Under the pieces are notes generated by a model. It did not search any database. It was given only the letters and a program-made list of their open reading frames with translations, and was not told the DNA's origin. A stretch of DNA of 64,000 nucleotides from Pseudomonadota bacterium (GTDB lineage Bacteria; Pseudomonadota; Gammaproteobacteria; Burkholderiales; Thiobacteraceae): positions 1 through 64,000 of the forward strand of contig JAKANO010000015.1 of the NCBI GenBank assembly GCA_021812385.1, written 5' to 3'. Of the stretch, positions 53,308 through 61,718 are shown in pieces (within the stretch, counting starts at the first letter, position 1; the number at the start of each line of letters is the position of its first letter). Both the position numbers and the translations under genes were made by a program.

Positions 53308-53493
53308 CTATCTTTGCGCATAACGTTCAAAGTAGCAGGCGCTGCGCGGTTTTTCGCGCAGGTCCGGTGGAATGAGAAGAAAGACGGGGTCATAAAAGGC
53401 GGGGTCAGGCCTTACATTTGACATTGGCTTGCCCACCTCTCGCGTCCAACCAATAATTCTATCCACTTCGGCAACCAGCTCATCGTAGCGCAC
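53308..53493 (-). CDS. Small hypothetical protein, possible cassette remnant
   Basis: 61 residues from GTG 53493, directly after a GTTAGGT sequence that resembles a cassette boundary. The stop lies just past GAACGTTATGC, the 3' end of an attC-like site, so the gene's 3' end is part of that site. No family is recognised. The middle contains a tandem GGGGTC-containing stretch (53382-53407) that looks like repeat debris. It may be a truncated cassette gene rather than a functional one. Confidence 0.35.
   Translation of the reverse strand: MRYDELVAEVDRIIGWTREVGKPMSNVRPDPAFYDPVFLLIPPDLREKPRSACYFERYAQR
53318..53324 (-). other. attC-type R' core (GTTATGC) between VOC and the small gene
   Basis: Minus strand TTTGAACGTTATGCGC with the hairpin CTGCGCG/CGCGCAG just upstream resembles the 3' half of an attC. 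Together with 53492-53498 (GTTAGGT) it would delimit two cassettes. Confidence 0.35.
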
Positions 53494-53573
53494 CTAACAG
53501 CAAAATGCGCGTCGAGTTGATCAGGGGTGTGGTGTCAAGCGTAAGGGCTTACCTCAACGATGCCAACGATTGA

Positions 53574-53635
53574 TCACGGAGTCCACAGAGAAAACCAAAG
53601 TCCCTGAACCTCTGTGCGCTCTGTGATCTCTGTGG
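53574..53635. repeat. Intergenic palindrome, CCACGGAG type (third, diverged copy)
   Basis: TCACGGAGTCCACAGAG faces CTCTGTGATCTCTGTGGC. It lies between the relic cassette region and mpl. It is related to 4352-4437 and 24096-24162. Confidence 0.7.
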
Positions 53636-53669
53636 CAAATGATTTTGATTGGGTGCATTTGATCAAGCG

Positions 53670-55016
53670 CTACTGCGCCAGCCGATCCAGCAACTTCTGA
53701 TGTATCCCGCCGAAGCCGCCGTTGCTCATGATCAGCACATGATCGCCGGGCCGGGCGTTGCGTGCGATGGCGTTTACCAGTTTGTCCAAGTCCAGGTATG
53801 TCTCGGCCTTGTCGCCTAGCGGCGCTAGCGTGGCGGCGGCGTCCCAGCCCAGGTTCGCGCCATAGCAGAACACTTGGTCGGCATTGTGCAGGCTGGCCGG
53901 CAGTTGGTCTTTCAGTGTACCCAGCTTCATGGTGTTGGAACGCGGCTCCAACACTGCCAGGATGCGCGCATTGCCGACGCGGGCGCGCAAGCCGCTGAGG
54001 GTGGTTTCAATGGCGGTGGGATGATGGGCGAAATCGTCGTACACCGTGATGTGGTTCACCACGCCGCGCACTTCCATGCGCCGCTTTACGTTCTTGAATT
54101 GGCTCAAGGCTTCGATGCCGTGCGCCGCCGGTACGCCGGCATGGCGCGCCGCGCCGATGGCGGCGAGCGCGTTGTGGCGATTGTGCTGGCCCATCAAATC
54201 CCACTGCACGCGGCCTTGGCGCTCGCCTTTGAGAAACACGTCGAAATGGCCGTTGCCGTCCGCTTCGCCTGCTTGCCAGCCGTCCAAGTGGCTGAGCCAT
54301 TCCACCGGCGTCCAGCAGCCGCGCGACAGCGTGCTGGCCACGCTGTCCTCGGTGCCGTTGGCCAGCACCAGGCCATTGCCGGGCACGGTGCGCACCACAT
54401 GATGGAATTGGGTTTCGATGGCGTTGAGATCGGGAAAAATATCCGCATGATCGAATTCGATGTTGTTGATCACCAGCGTGCGCGGCCGGTAGTGCACGAA
54501 CTTCGAACGCTTGTCGAAAAACGCCGTGTCGTATTCGTCGGCCTCGACCACGAAGAACGGCGTGTCGGTGAGCCGCGCCGACAGGCCGAAATTCTCCGGC
54601 ACGCCGCCGATGAGAAAGCCCGGATTGAGCTGGCCGTATTCCAATATCCACGCCAGCATGGACGAGGTGGTGGTCTTGCCGTGCGTGCCGGCCACCGCCA
54701 GGGTCCACTTGTCGTGCAGGATGTTTTCCAGCAGCCATTGCGGGCCGGAGATGTAGGGCAGGCCGCGATTGAGGATTTCCTCCATCAGCGGATTGCCGCG
54801 CGCCACCACATTGCCGATCACGAACAAATCGGGGTTGAGCGCAATTTGGTTCGGGTCGAAGCCCTCGGACAAGCGGATGCCCTGCGCCTCCAATTGCGTG
54901 CTCATCGGCGGATAGACATTGGCGTCGCAACCGGTGACGGTATGCCCGGCCTGCTGCGCCAACACCGCGATGCCGCCCATGAAAGTGCCGCAGATACCTA
55001 GGATATGAATGTGCAT
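53670..55016 (-). CDS. mpl: UDP-N-acetylmuramate:tripeptide ligase Mpl
   Basis: 448 residues from ATG 55016 (MHIHILGICGTFMGGIAVLA); an 18-residue longer frame is rejected. Recycles the cell-wall tripeptide L-Ala-D-Glu-mDap by joining it to UDP-MurNAc. Mur ligase signatures: VAGTHGKTTTSSMLAWIL near 109, EADEYDTAFFDKRSKFVHY near 174, DDFAHHPTAIETTL near 330. Divergent from the truncated GTPase gene, with a long palindrome between. Confidence 0.95.
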   Translation of the reverse strand: MHIHILGICGTFMGGIAVLAQQAGHTVTGCDANVYPPMSTQLEAQGIRLSEGFDPNQIALNPDLFVIGNVVARGNPLMEEILNRGLPYISGPQWLLENILHDKWTLAVAGTHGKTTTSSMLAWILEYGQLNPGFLIGGVPENFGLSARLTDTPFFVVEADEYDTAFFDKRSKFVHYRPRTLVINNIEFDHADIFPDLNAIETQFHHVVRTVPGNGLVLANGTEDSVASTLSRGCWTPVEWLSHLDGWQAGEADGNGHFDVFLKGERQGRVQWDLMGQHNRHNALAAIGAARHAGVPAAHGIEALSQFKNVKRRMEVRGVVNHITVYDDFAHHPTAIETTLSGLRARVGNARILAVLEPRSNTMKLGTLKDQLPASLHNADQVFCYGANLGWDAAATLAPLGDKAETYLDLDKLVNAIARNARPGDHVLIMSNGGFGGIHQKLLDRLAQ

Positions 55017-55043
55017 AATGGATGCTCTCTGGCTATAACGGAT

Positions 55044-55178
55044 GAACCGCCAAGACGCCAAGAGCGCCAAGCGTATTGGATTTTTCCAGGGGGTGCTGCA
55101 ATTGTCGCCTGTTGCCCGATTCGTTATATGTAAAAATAGGTGGTGCCGTTCTTGGCGCTCTTGGTGTCTTGGCGGTTC
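55044..55178. repeat. Intergenic palindrome, GAACCGCCAAGACGCCAAGAGC type
   Basis: GAACCGCCAAGACGCCAAG from 55044 is mirrored by CTTGGTGTCTTGGCGGTTC ending at 55178, with about 70 bases between. A half copy (TCTTGGCGCTCTTGGCGGTTC, 36316-36336) lies upstream of the DGQHR gene, between it and pyrC'. It is distinct from the CCACGGAG family. Confidence 0.8.
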
Positions 55179-55213
55179 ACAAAGACCGCACTATAGCGAA
55201 TTTCCCCCTAAAT

Positions 55214-55331
55214 ATGAAAACCCCCATCAATCTCATTACCGGATTTTTAGGCGTCGGCAAGACCACCGCGCTGCTGCATGTGCTCGCGCACCATCAGCCA
55301 AATGCGCACTGGGCGGCGATTGTTGCTGTGA
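55214..55331 (+). pseudogene. Truncated 5' copy of a COG0523 (CobW/YjiA-type) GTPase gene
   Basis: From ATG 55214 the frame gives MKTPINLITGFLGVGKTT, the P-loop start of this family, and continues to about HWAAIV (near 55325), then changes to unrelated AT-rich sequence and stops at 55354. The complete homologue begins at 60625. The two share an identical 47-bp tract (55227-55273 and 60638-60684). This is what remains after the island inserted into, or beside, the gene. Confidence 0.85.
55227..55273 (+). repeat. 47-bp direct repeat, left copy (partner 60638-60684)
   Basis: Identical over 47 bases to 60638-60684 and covering the P-loop codons of the GTPase gene; the flanking codons differ. The pair brackets the AT-rich island and could support its loss by recombination. 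Confidence 0.9.
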
Positions 55332-55684
55332 TAAATACATACAATATTGGTTGAACCTAATGATTCTCTGTCTGGATTATGTGAGAGGTTTTGCCCGAAA
55401 ACGATGCCGAAGATGGTAGGCTGGGCGGAGCAGTTAGCCAATAGCGGGTCAGCTATTTGCGATTGGGAGTGGTTGGTGTGGGTACCAGCCGATTTTTAAT
55501 TCTGGTTTTACTTTTACTTCAAGTTTAGTAGAGGCCTCATTTTTAAAGGCTTACTTTAGTCAATCCTATATATCTAGGACAGCGTCTTGATGAGCTGAAA
55601 ATGTTTGAGCTAATTGGTTGTGAATATGTTCATGCTATTATTTTTTCAGATAAATAACCCCGATTCGGCTAAAGAGAAAGAGCG
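55332..55684. other. Non-coding left part of the island
   Basis: 353 AT-rich bases between the GTPase fragment and the methylase gene. No convincing gene is seen. GTTTAGTAGAGGCC near 55527 and several A/T runs could hold the promoter of the four-gene operon; AAAGAGAAAGAG just before 55685 supplies a weak ribosome-binding site. Confidence 0.5.
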
Positions 55685-56509
55685 ATGCCTTCTCCATTCT
55701 TAAGATGGGCAGGTAGCAAGCGGAAGCTACTGCCTCAGTTAGCCCAGTACTGGGGCGCCGATCATAAAAGATATGTCGAGCCTTTCATGGGGTCTGCATG
55801 CTTGTTTTTTTTCCTGGAACCGAACTCCGCGCTTCTCAATGACGTAAATGTGGAGTTGGTAAATGCTTTTTCTGCAATACGAAGATACCCTAAAGCGGTA
55901 TATAACTTAGTCACTCAACTCCCTCAGACATCGGAGGATTATTATTTTATTCGGTCACTAGACCCTCTACAGATGAAATCCATAGCTCGGGCAGCACGCT
56001 TTATTTATCTAAATCGATTTTGCTTTAATGGGTTGTATCGGACAAACAAAGATGGAGATTTCAATGTGCCTTATGGTCCGCACAAATCTGGATCAATACC
56101 TTCGCTTGAAGCGCTGCGCTTGTGTTCCAATTCACTAAAGGGGGCTAGCTTGTGCACCGAGGATTTTGAAAGTTTCGTGCTACGTAATGTGAAGAAAGGG
56201 GACTTCGTCTATCTTGACCCTCCATATGCATTGTCAAATAAGCGTGTATTTCGGCAATATAATGCTCAAACTTTTGGTGTAGAAGATATAGATCGGCTGG
56301 ATAAGCTTCTTGAAGAAGTTGATCGAAGAGGTGCTACGTTTGTTCTCTCTTATGCTGATTGCGAAGAGATCGCCATGGTTGCCGACAAATGGACGCCGTC
56401 TAAAGTGCAGATAAGAAGAAACATCGCTGGATTTGCCGATCAGAGGCGGTTGGATACTGAATTGATAGTTACCAACGCAGTGTCCAACCAAGAAATGAGT
56501 GCGCCGTAA
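55685..56509 (+). CDS. Dam-like adenine-N6 DNA methyltransferase
   Basis: 274 residues, D12 class (alpha group) N6-adenine methylase. SAM motif I FLRWAGSKRKLL at residues 5-16, EPFMGSACLFF near 35, YLNRFCFNGLYRTNKDG near 115-131, and catalytic DPPY (about 177-180). Similar enzymes methylate GATC, but the target cannot be read from sequence. It leads the operon: its stop overlaps the next start (TAATG). In a defence setting it could mark self DNA, or be an orphan methylase carried along. Confidence 0.93.
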   Translation: MPSPFLRWAGSKRKLLPQLAQYWGADHKRYVEPFMGSACLFFFLEPNSALLNDVNVELVNAFSAIRRYPKAVYNLVTQLPQTSEDYYFIRSLDPLQMKSIARAARFIYLNRFCFNGLYRTNKDGDFNVPYGPHKSGSIPSLEALRLCSNSLKGASLCTEDFESFVLRNVKKGDFVYLDPPYALSNKRVFRQYNAQTFGVEDIDRLDKLLEEVDRRGATFVLSYADCEEIAMVADKWTPSKVQIRRNIAGFADQRRLDTELIVTNAVSNQEMSAP

Positions 56510-57726
56510 TGGAAATGATCCCGCGTCTCAGAGTTGCGGTAATTAGTGATCTCCATGCATTTGCATCGCCAGTTTCCTATCAAACGCCCTCTTATCTGGA
56601 CATGTCCCAAACGGACAAAAATCAGTACAACGACCCTATGTTAGGACTCAAAAGTCTAATTGACCGGAACCAGATCAGCGCAGATATTTTGCTATGTGCG
56701 GGAGACATTGGAGATAAAGCGATTCCTGCTGCAACCTCTTTTGGTTGGGACAAAGTTAATGAGATAAAGGGTTGGTTGGGAGCTTCAGATATCATAGCAA
56801 CGGCGGGAAACCATGACGTCGATTCGCGTTACAAATATAACGATTATGATGCAAAAGGAATGCTGCAATCGCTAACCCCCGCTTTCCCAGGGCTCACTAC
56901 TGACCAATGCGATCGTTTTTGGTCCAGGAATTTTGCCATTTTAGAGGGCGAATATTGGCGAATCGTAACCTTGAATTCCGCTGCTTATCATGGGGCGGGG
57001 GGTGAGCAAGCGTCGGAGTATCTTCATGGCCGCGTAAGCAACCATACTGTTGCTCACTTGAAGAAGGAATTAGAAGAAAAAACAGTTGCAAAGCCTCTGA
57101 ATATTCTTCTGTGCCACCACCATCCAATACGGAACAACCGAATCGAAGAACGCGATTACAGCGAGATGGCGGGTGGGGACGGTCTGGTCAATGAGCTTGG
57201 CTCTGGTGAATTGGGACAGTGGATCATCATTCATGGGCATAAACATTATCCGCGGATTACCTATGCAACAGGTGGATCGACATCACCAATAATTTTCTCT
57301 GCGGGTAGTTTTTGTGCGCAACTCTATCCAGAGTTGGGACCCAAAGCACGTAACCAGTTTTATTTGATTGACTTCCCAATTGATCAGTTCGGTAGGTTGG
57401 AATGCTCCGTTGCGGGAAAGGTAAATAGTTGGGACTGGATATCCATGCGAGGGTGGCAGAAAGCCTCTCGTGAATCAGGCATTCCGGCAGAGGCGGGTTT
57501 CGGCTATAGGTGTGCCCATCAGCATCTAGTGAATAGCATAGTCAAATACCTTACAGGGCTACAAGAGCCGTACTCGGATTGGTCACAACTAGTGGAGTGG
57601 AAAGCTGAAATCGACTTCTTGACCCCTGATGATAAAGAAGTGCTCATTAAAAACCTTCAGGAAAAAGGGGTGCAGGTTCTATTCGATGATGATGGAGTAC
57701 CTGTCCAGGTAAAGGTCAAGAAATGA
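56509..57726 (+). CDS. Calcineurin-like metallophosphoesterase
   Basis: 405 residues. Di-metal motifs in order: SDLHAF (11-16), CAGDIGDKA (about 64-72), TAGNHDVDS (about 96-104), LCHHHP (about 201-206) and IHGHKHYP (about 239-246). The last 130 residues form an extra C-terminal domain of unknown fold. It could cleave nucleotides or nucleic acid. Its start overlaps the methylase stop and its stop overlaps the ATPase start (ATGA), so translation is tightly coupled. Confidence 0.9.
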   Translation: MEMIPRLRVAVISDLHAFASPVSYQTPSYLDMSQTDKNQYNDPMLGLKSLIDRNQISADILLCAGDIGDKAIPAATSFGWDKVNEIKGWLGASDIIATAGNHDVDSRYKYNDYDAKGMLQSLTPAFPGLTTDQCDRFWSRNFAILEGEYWRIVTLNSAAYHGAGGEQASEYLHGRVSNHTVAHLKKELEEKTVAKPLNILLCHHHPIRNNRIEERDYSEMAGGDGLVNELGSGELGQWIIIHGHKHYPRITYATGGSTSPIIFSAGSFCAQLYPELGPKARNQFYLIDFPIDQFGRLECSVAGKVNSWDWISMRGWQKASRESGIPAEAGFGYRCAHQHLVNSIVKYLTGLQEPYSDWSQLVEWKAEIDFLTPDDKEVLIKNLQEKGVQVLFDDDGVPVQVKVKK

Positions 57727-59522
57727 ATCCTGAGCAAAGCGTAACGCCAACAACTTTCGAGTCATTTAACGCTCGGAATTTATCACCTCTTCAGGTGGCG
57801 AAAACATTTATCCCGCCGAAACAGTTCGAAGATTTGATTCTTAGGCGACACTCTATTGTTATCGGTCCGAGAGGTAGCGGTAAAACCACGCTGTTAAAGA
57901 TGCTCCAGCCACTCGCGCTTGCGGCATGGAAGCACACAGACGCTGAACGCTTATGCCAGCGAATTGACTTCACTGGCGTTTTTGTTGCAACCGATGTTAG
58001 TTGGGGGGCACAGCTGGATGCTATGGGTACGAATAAACTGCCCAAGGATGTGCGGGAGCAACTTGGCCGGGCCGCGTTTTGTACGCATGTGTTGATTTCG
58101 TTTATCGATACGATTAGACACTGTGTGCAAATAGGGGGGGCAGGGCCTTCCTCATTATCGCGAATTGCGGTTGAACTCTCGAAGGAGCAGGAAGCTCAAT
58201 TCGTTGAGATGATTGCGGGTAATTGGGAACTGCAACCGGAAATACCGAGCCTTCTGGGCATTATTCTGGCGTTGCGTGGCAGATTATCGGATATCGCAAA
58301 AATCGCACAGCGAGAAGCAAATAGCGATACAGATACCGTTTTGAATCTTGTTCGTAACACGTCATTTCTGCACTTGGCTCTGAATGAGAGCTTGGTGTTC
58401 GGCATAGAAGCATTCGGTGCCATAACCAATGATGAACATAGAAAATGGGCTTTTCTTTTTGATGAATTGGAAATCGCTCCTCGGTATATCCGACGTACGC
58501 TATTTCGGGGTCTTAGGTCTACCGATCAGCGGTTGCTTTATAAACTCTCAATCAGCCCCTACAGTGAAGACATAGAACTTCTTGAAGGAAGTGCATCAGC
58601 AATGTCTATGCACGACTACCAGAAGATTGAGCTATGGTACCCGCGGAAAGAAGAAGCTATCGATTTCTGTAACGAGCTACTTTCTTCGATGCTTCAGGAG
58701 GAACACCTTTCGAACTCAACCGCTACTGACGTTTTAGGGTTGTCTGAATTTGACCCGGATGATTCTGACTATGCGCCGCACGGAAAGAGTAGCAATAGAT
58801 TTTTAAGCCTTTGTGAGAGGGATGGGAGCTTTCGTGCGTACCTCGACAAACAAAATGTAGATGTAAACAATATGCACAATCTCAGTGACAACAAACGTGC
58901 AAGCGCTATCCGAAAAGTCACCTCCATTGTCGCAATACGTGAAGCATTTAAAGGTAAGAGTCGAAAAAATCCTGATATCTATGCTGGAGCTCGATCTATT
59001 TTCGCTATCGTAGAAGGTAACCCGAGATGGTTTATCGGCTTGACCACTCCACTTATTAGAGAATTTAGGAACACCGGGAAAGTGGTAGATCGCGCAATAC
59101 AGTCTCGCGCCATTTCATCTGCTTCAAATAGATTTCGTGCGCAACTCAAGACAATTCCCTATAAGACTGGGGGTGTTACTCACCCCAAGGGTTTATTAGG
59201 CCTTCTAGATCCAGTCGGAGAGGCATTTCATCGTATGGTTGTTGATGATCCTTTCGACCCGGAGCCGGCGTTGTCTTTTGTTGTGGATGCGTCTACGCAA
59301 GAAGAAGTTATTGAGGCGCTTGGTCGGGCGCTAAATTGGGGTGCGATTATCTACATACCTCGCGCTGAAGATGACCCGATCTTAACGTCGCTGAAGGGTA
59401 AAAGGTTCAGGCTGTCTTATATGCTTGCACCGCACTACAAGATTCCTCTTCTCATTGGGAAGGAAATGTCCCTGAAAAAAATTCTGAGTGGTGCAAGTCA
59501 GCCCGACTTTTTTTCTACCTAG
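57723..59522 (+). CDS. ORC/CDC6-like P-loop ATPase
   Basis: 599 residues. The N-terminal FNARNLSPLQVAKTFIPP leads into Walker A GPRGSGKTT (48-56); Walker B FLFDELE is near 244-250; an arginine-rich sensor-like segment follows (RYIRRTLFRGLRSTDQR). The second half is helical with a C-terminal domain reading GAIIYIPRAEDDPILTSLKG. Similar ATPases, annotated as ORC-CDC6 family, occur with unknown partners in defence islands. It follows the phosphoesterase with a 4-base overlap and precedes the unknown gene by one base. Confidence 0.85.
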   Translation: MNPEQSVTPTTFESFNARNLSPLQVAKTFIPPKQFEDLILRRHSIVIGPRGSGKTTLLKMLQPLALAAWKHTDAERLCQRIDFTGVFVATDVSWGAQLDAMGTNKLPKDVREQLGRAAFCTHVLISFIDTIRHCVQIGGAGPSSLSRIAVELSKEQEAQFVEMIAGNWELQPEIPSLLGIILALRGRLSDIAKIAQREANSDTDTVLNLVRNTSFLHLALNESLVFGIEAFGAITNDEHRKWAFLFDELEIAPRYIRRTLFRGLRSTDQRLLYKLSISPYSEDIELLEGSASAMSMHDYQKIELWYPRKEEAIDFCNELLSSMLQEEHLSNSTATDVLGLSEFDPDDSDYAPHGKSSNRFLSLCERDGSFRAYLDKQNVDVNNMHNLSDNKRASAIRKVTSIVAIREAFKGKSRKNPDIYAGARSIFAIVEGNPRWFIGLTTPLIREFRNTGKVVDRAIQSRAISSASNRFRAQLKTIPYKTGGVTHPKGLLGLLDPVGEAFHRMVVDDPFDPEPALSFVVDASTQEEVIEALGRALNWGAIIYIPRAEDDPILTSLKGKRFRLSYMLAPHYKIPLLIGKEMSLKKILSGASQPDFFST

Positions 59523-59523
59523 G

Positions 59524-60504
59524 ATGGATAGCATGGGCCGCCTCATTCGAGTTTTTCCAGTTGACGTAAATGCCAGCGATAGTGACTTACAGGGCTGGGT
59601 GGGTGACTTATACGTGACATCAATTGGTTATGAGGAGCGAGCTGTTTTCGCTGCAAAAGAGTACGCGAGTAAGAGCGGTCGGCGTTTGGGAATAGCGTTT
59701 AAGGATCGGAGGGTACTAAGTTTTAATGAGAACTTGAATTGGTGTAAGGATAACGATTTCGAAGTTATTGATTACGATGAGGGGGTATTTGCTGAGATAT
59801 TCGGCAAATTGCTTGATGAAATTATTTCAGCAAAGCAAGATGTCAAGCAGGTAGTTCGCCTTGTTGTGGATGTCTCGTCAATGTCGCGCCCAATGATTGC
59901 CCAAACCATATATTCTATATGGACTAATCGAGGCCCAAATGGCATTGATATCCGGTTTGTTTACTCTTTAGCCGCATTCAGCCCCCCTCCAGAAGAAACT
60001 CCAGTAACAATTTCCAGCCCTGTAATTCCAGAACTAGCTGGTTGGTCAGATCGCCCTGATTTGCCGGCATCAGCTATTGTTGGCTTGGGTTATGAACGTG
60101 ATCAGGCATTAGCGACAATTGACACCTTAGAGCCGGCAAAAACATGGCTGTTTTACCCGGAAGGAAAAGACAAGCGCTACGAAGATGCGCTGCTTGGAAA
60201 CAATCAGACGATATTTGAACTTGTGTCCGAAGGCGAAGCAACGAAGTATTTACTTGAAGACCCATTTGATTGCTTCTGTCGCTTAGAAAGTCTGGTATTT
60301 GGTGCAACACAAGATACTCGCCCTATTATTATTCCTTTTGGTCCAAAGTTGTTTACACTAATTTCAATTCTTGCTGCGCTATCGCACTATCCAAAAATAA
60401 CGGTTTGGAGAGTTAGTGGGGAACAATTCGGCCCCCCTGTAGATCGTGCACCTGAAGGCCATATATTCTCACTAGCGGCTACCTTCATGCATGGCAATTT
60501 ATAG
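59524..60504 (+). CDS. Unknown protein, ATPase partner (GYEER / DVSS motifs)
   Basis: 326 residues from ATG 59524, one base after the ATPase stop (a 12-residue longer start overlapping the ATPase is less likely). No family recognised. Conserved-looking motifs are TSIGYEERAVFAAKEYA (about 29-45) and RLVVDVSSMSRPMIAQTIY (about 112-130), which suggest a Rossmann-like fold with alternating strands and helices; a third segment is IIIPFGPKLFTLISILAAL near 270. It could be a sensor or nucleotide-binding partner of the ATPase. It is the last gene of the operon. Confidence 0.8.
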   Translation: MDSMGRLIRVFPVDVNASDSDLQGWVGDLYVTSIGYEERAVFAAKEYASKSGRRLGIAFKDRRVLSFNENLNWCKDNDFEVIDYDEGVFAEIFGKLLDEIISAKQDVKQVVRLVVDVSSMSRPMIAQTIYSIWTNRGPNGIDIRFVYSLAAFSPPPEETPVTISSPVIPELAGWSDRPDLPASAIVGLGYERDQALATIDTLEPAKTWLFYPEGKDKRYEDALLGNNQTIFELVSEGEATKYLLEDPFDCFCRLESLVFGATQDTRPIIIPFGPKLFTLISILAALSHYPKITVWRVSGEQFGPPVDRAPEGHIFSLAATFMHGNL

Positions 60505-60624
60505 GCAGAAGTTGAGTTGTAGTAGCAAGTGTGCGTCTAATAACAGCGCACTTCCTTGGAAGGGGTATGGTGAATTACTTTGGCGCGATTAACCGAAGGT
60601 TAAACGCCTGTTCTCTATCAACCC

Positions 60625-61542
60625 GTGAAAACTTCTGTCAATCTCATTACCGGATTTTTAGGCGTCGGCAAGACCACCGCGCTGTTGCACCTGCTCGCTC
60701 AGCGCCCACCCCAGCACACATCGGCCGCGCGCTGGGCGGTGCTGGTGAACGAGTTCGGCCAAGTCGGCATCGACGGCGCGACGCTGACGCAATCCGGCGT
60801 GGCGGTGCGCGAAGTGCCGGGCGGCTGCATTTGCTGCAGCGCGCAATTGCCGCTGCGCGTGAGCTTGACGCGCTTGCTGCGTGAGGTGAAACCGGAGCGC
60901 TTATTGATCGAGCCGACCGGCTTGGGGCATCCGGCGGGCGTGATCGATGTGTTGCGCAGCGAGGACTTGGCGAGCGCGGTGGAATTGCGCAACGTGATTT
61001 GCCTGGTCGACCCGCGCCAGTTGAGCGATGACAAATATCGCAGCCTGGAAACCTACCAAGACCAGCTCGCGCTGGCCGATGTGCTGGTGGCGAATAAATG
61101 CGATCTGGCTAACCCCGAGCAATTGCAGGCGTTCGAAGATTTCGCAGCGCAGTGCTACCCGCCCAAGCGCTTGGCGGCGCAAGTCACGCATGGCGCACTC
61201 GATGCCGCTTGGATGGAGTTGGAGTCCACCGGCATGCATACCACAGTGCCGGCGCACGACAGCAGCGCATTCGTCACGCGCGGTTGGGTGTTCCCGGCGC
61301 AGCGCGTGTTCGATGCGGCGCGCCTCAAGGCACTGTTCGAGTCTTGGGCGCGTGACCCAAATATCGTGCGCGCCAAAGGCGTGTTGCGCATCGGCCGCGA
61401 TTGGCGCTTGCTGAATCTGGTCGGCGGGCAAGTGGATATGCAGCCCATCGCCTACCGTCGCGATAGCCGCGTGGAGTTGATCGTGCGCGCGCAGCCGGTG
61501 CCGGATTGGGCGGCAATCGAAGCTGGCTTGCAGGTGCTCTGA
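60625..61542 (+). CDS. COG0523 GTPase (CobW/YjiA/ZigA type), complete copy
   Basis: 305 residues from GTG 60625. GTPase motifs: P-loop GFLGVGKTT (9-17), metal-binding CxCC motif GGCICCS near 69-75, IEPTGLGHPAGVID (switch/Walker B side) near 93, and NKCD near 157. The CobW C-terminal domain starts near 210. Such proteins chaperone zinc, cobalt or other metals to client enzymes. The gene sits right after the AT-rich island and shares its 5' end with the truncated copy at 55214. No Zur-type operator was recognised upstream. Confidence 0.93.
   Translation: MKTSVNLITGFLGVGKTTALLHLLAQRPPQHTSAARWAVLVNEFGQVGIDGATLTQSGVAVREVPGGCICCSAQLPLRVSLTRLLREVKPERLLIEPTGLGHPAGVIDVLRSEDLASAVELRNVICLVDPRQLSDDKYRSLETYQDQLALADVLVANKCDLANPEQLQAFEDFAAQCYPPKRLAAQVTHGALDAAWMELESTGMHTTVPAHDSSAFVTRGWVFPAQRVFDAARLKALFESWARDPNIVRAKGVLRIGRDWRLLNLVGGQVDMQPIAYRRDSRVELIVRAQPVPDWAAIEAGLQVL
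60638..60684 (+). repeat. 47-bp direct repeat, right copy
   Basis: Identical to 55227-55273; encodes the P-loop of the intact GTPase. Confidence 0.9.
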
Positions 61543-61622
61543 GCCGCACCGCATTCTCTGACGTGGAACTATTTTTGATATGCATAGCCTGAATTGCAGT
61601 GACCTATTTAAACCTAGGCGCG

Positions 61623-61663
61623 CGATACAAATCGATACAAAGGACTCACAGTTCCGATACAAA
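61623..61663 (+). promoter_or_regulatory. Three phased CGATACAAA repeats upstream of the Spy-like gene
   Basis: CGATACAAA occurs at 61623, 61633 and 61655, spaced 10 and 22 bases, i.e. on one DNA face. Tandem repeats with this period are typical of OmpR-family response regulator sites. They lie 56-96 bases before the start codon at 61719. Confidence 0.55.
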
Positions 61664-61718
61664 TTTTTGCTGTAATGGCACTGTGCGCATTGCACTCGAA
61701 ACAATTGGAGATTGCATC

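Larger units (their letters stand above)
55332..60624. mobile_element. AT-rich genomic island with a four-gene operon, inserted at a GTPase gene
   Basis: Visibly AT-richer than mpl on the left and the GTPase gene on the right. It starts where the GTPase fragment loses similarity and ends just before the complete GTPase copy, whose upstream 120 bases are non-coding. No integrase or transposase is seen, so the entry route is unknown. All four genes are on the plus strand. Confidence 0.8.

Noticed and set aside
60518..60560. Weak hairpin (GTGTGCG..AGCGCAC) after the four-gene operon as a terminator
   Set aside because: Short stem and no T-run; not enough support to list as a terminator.
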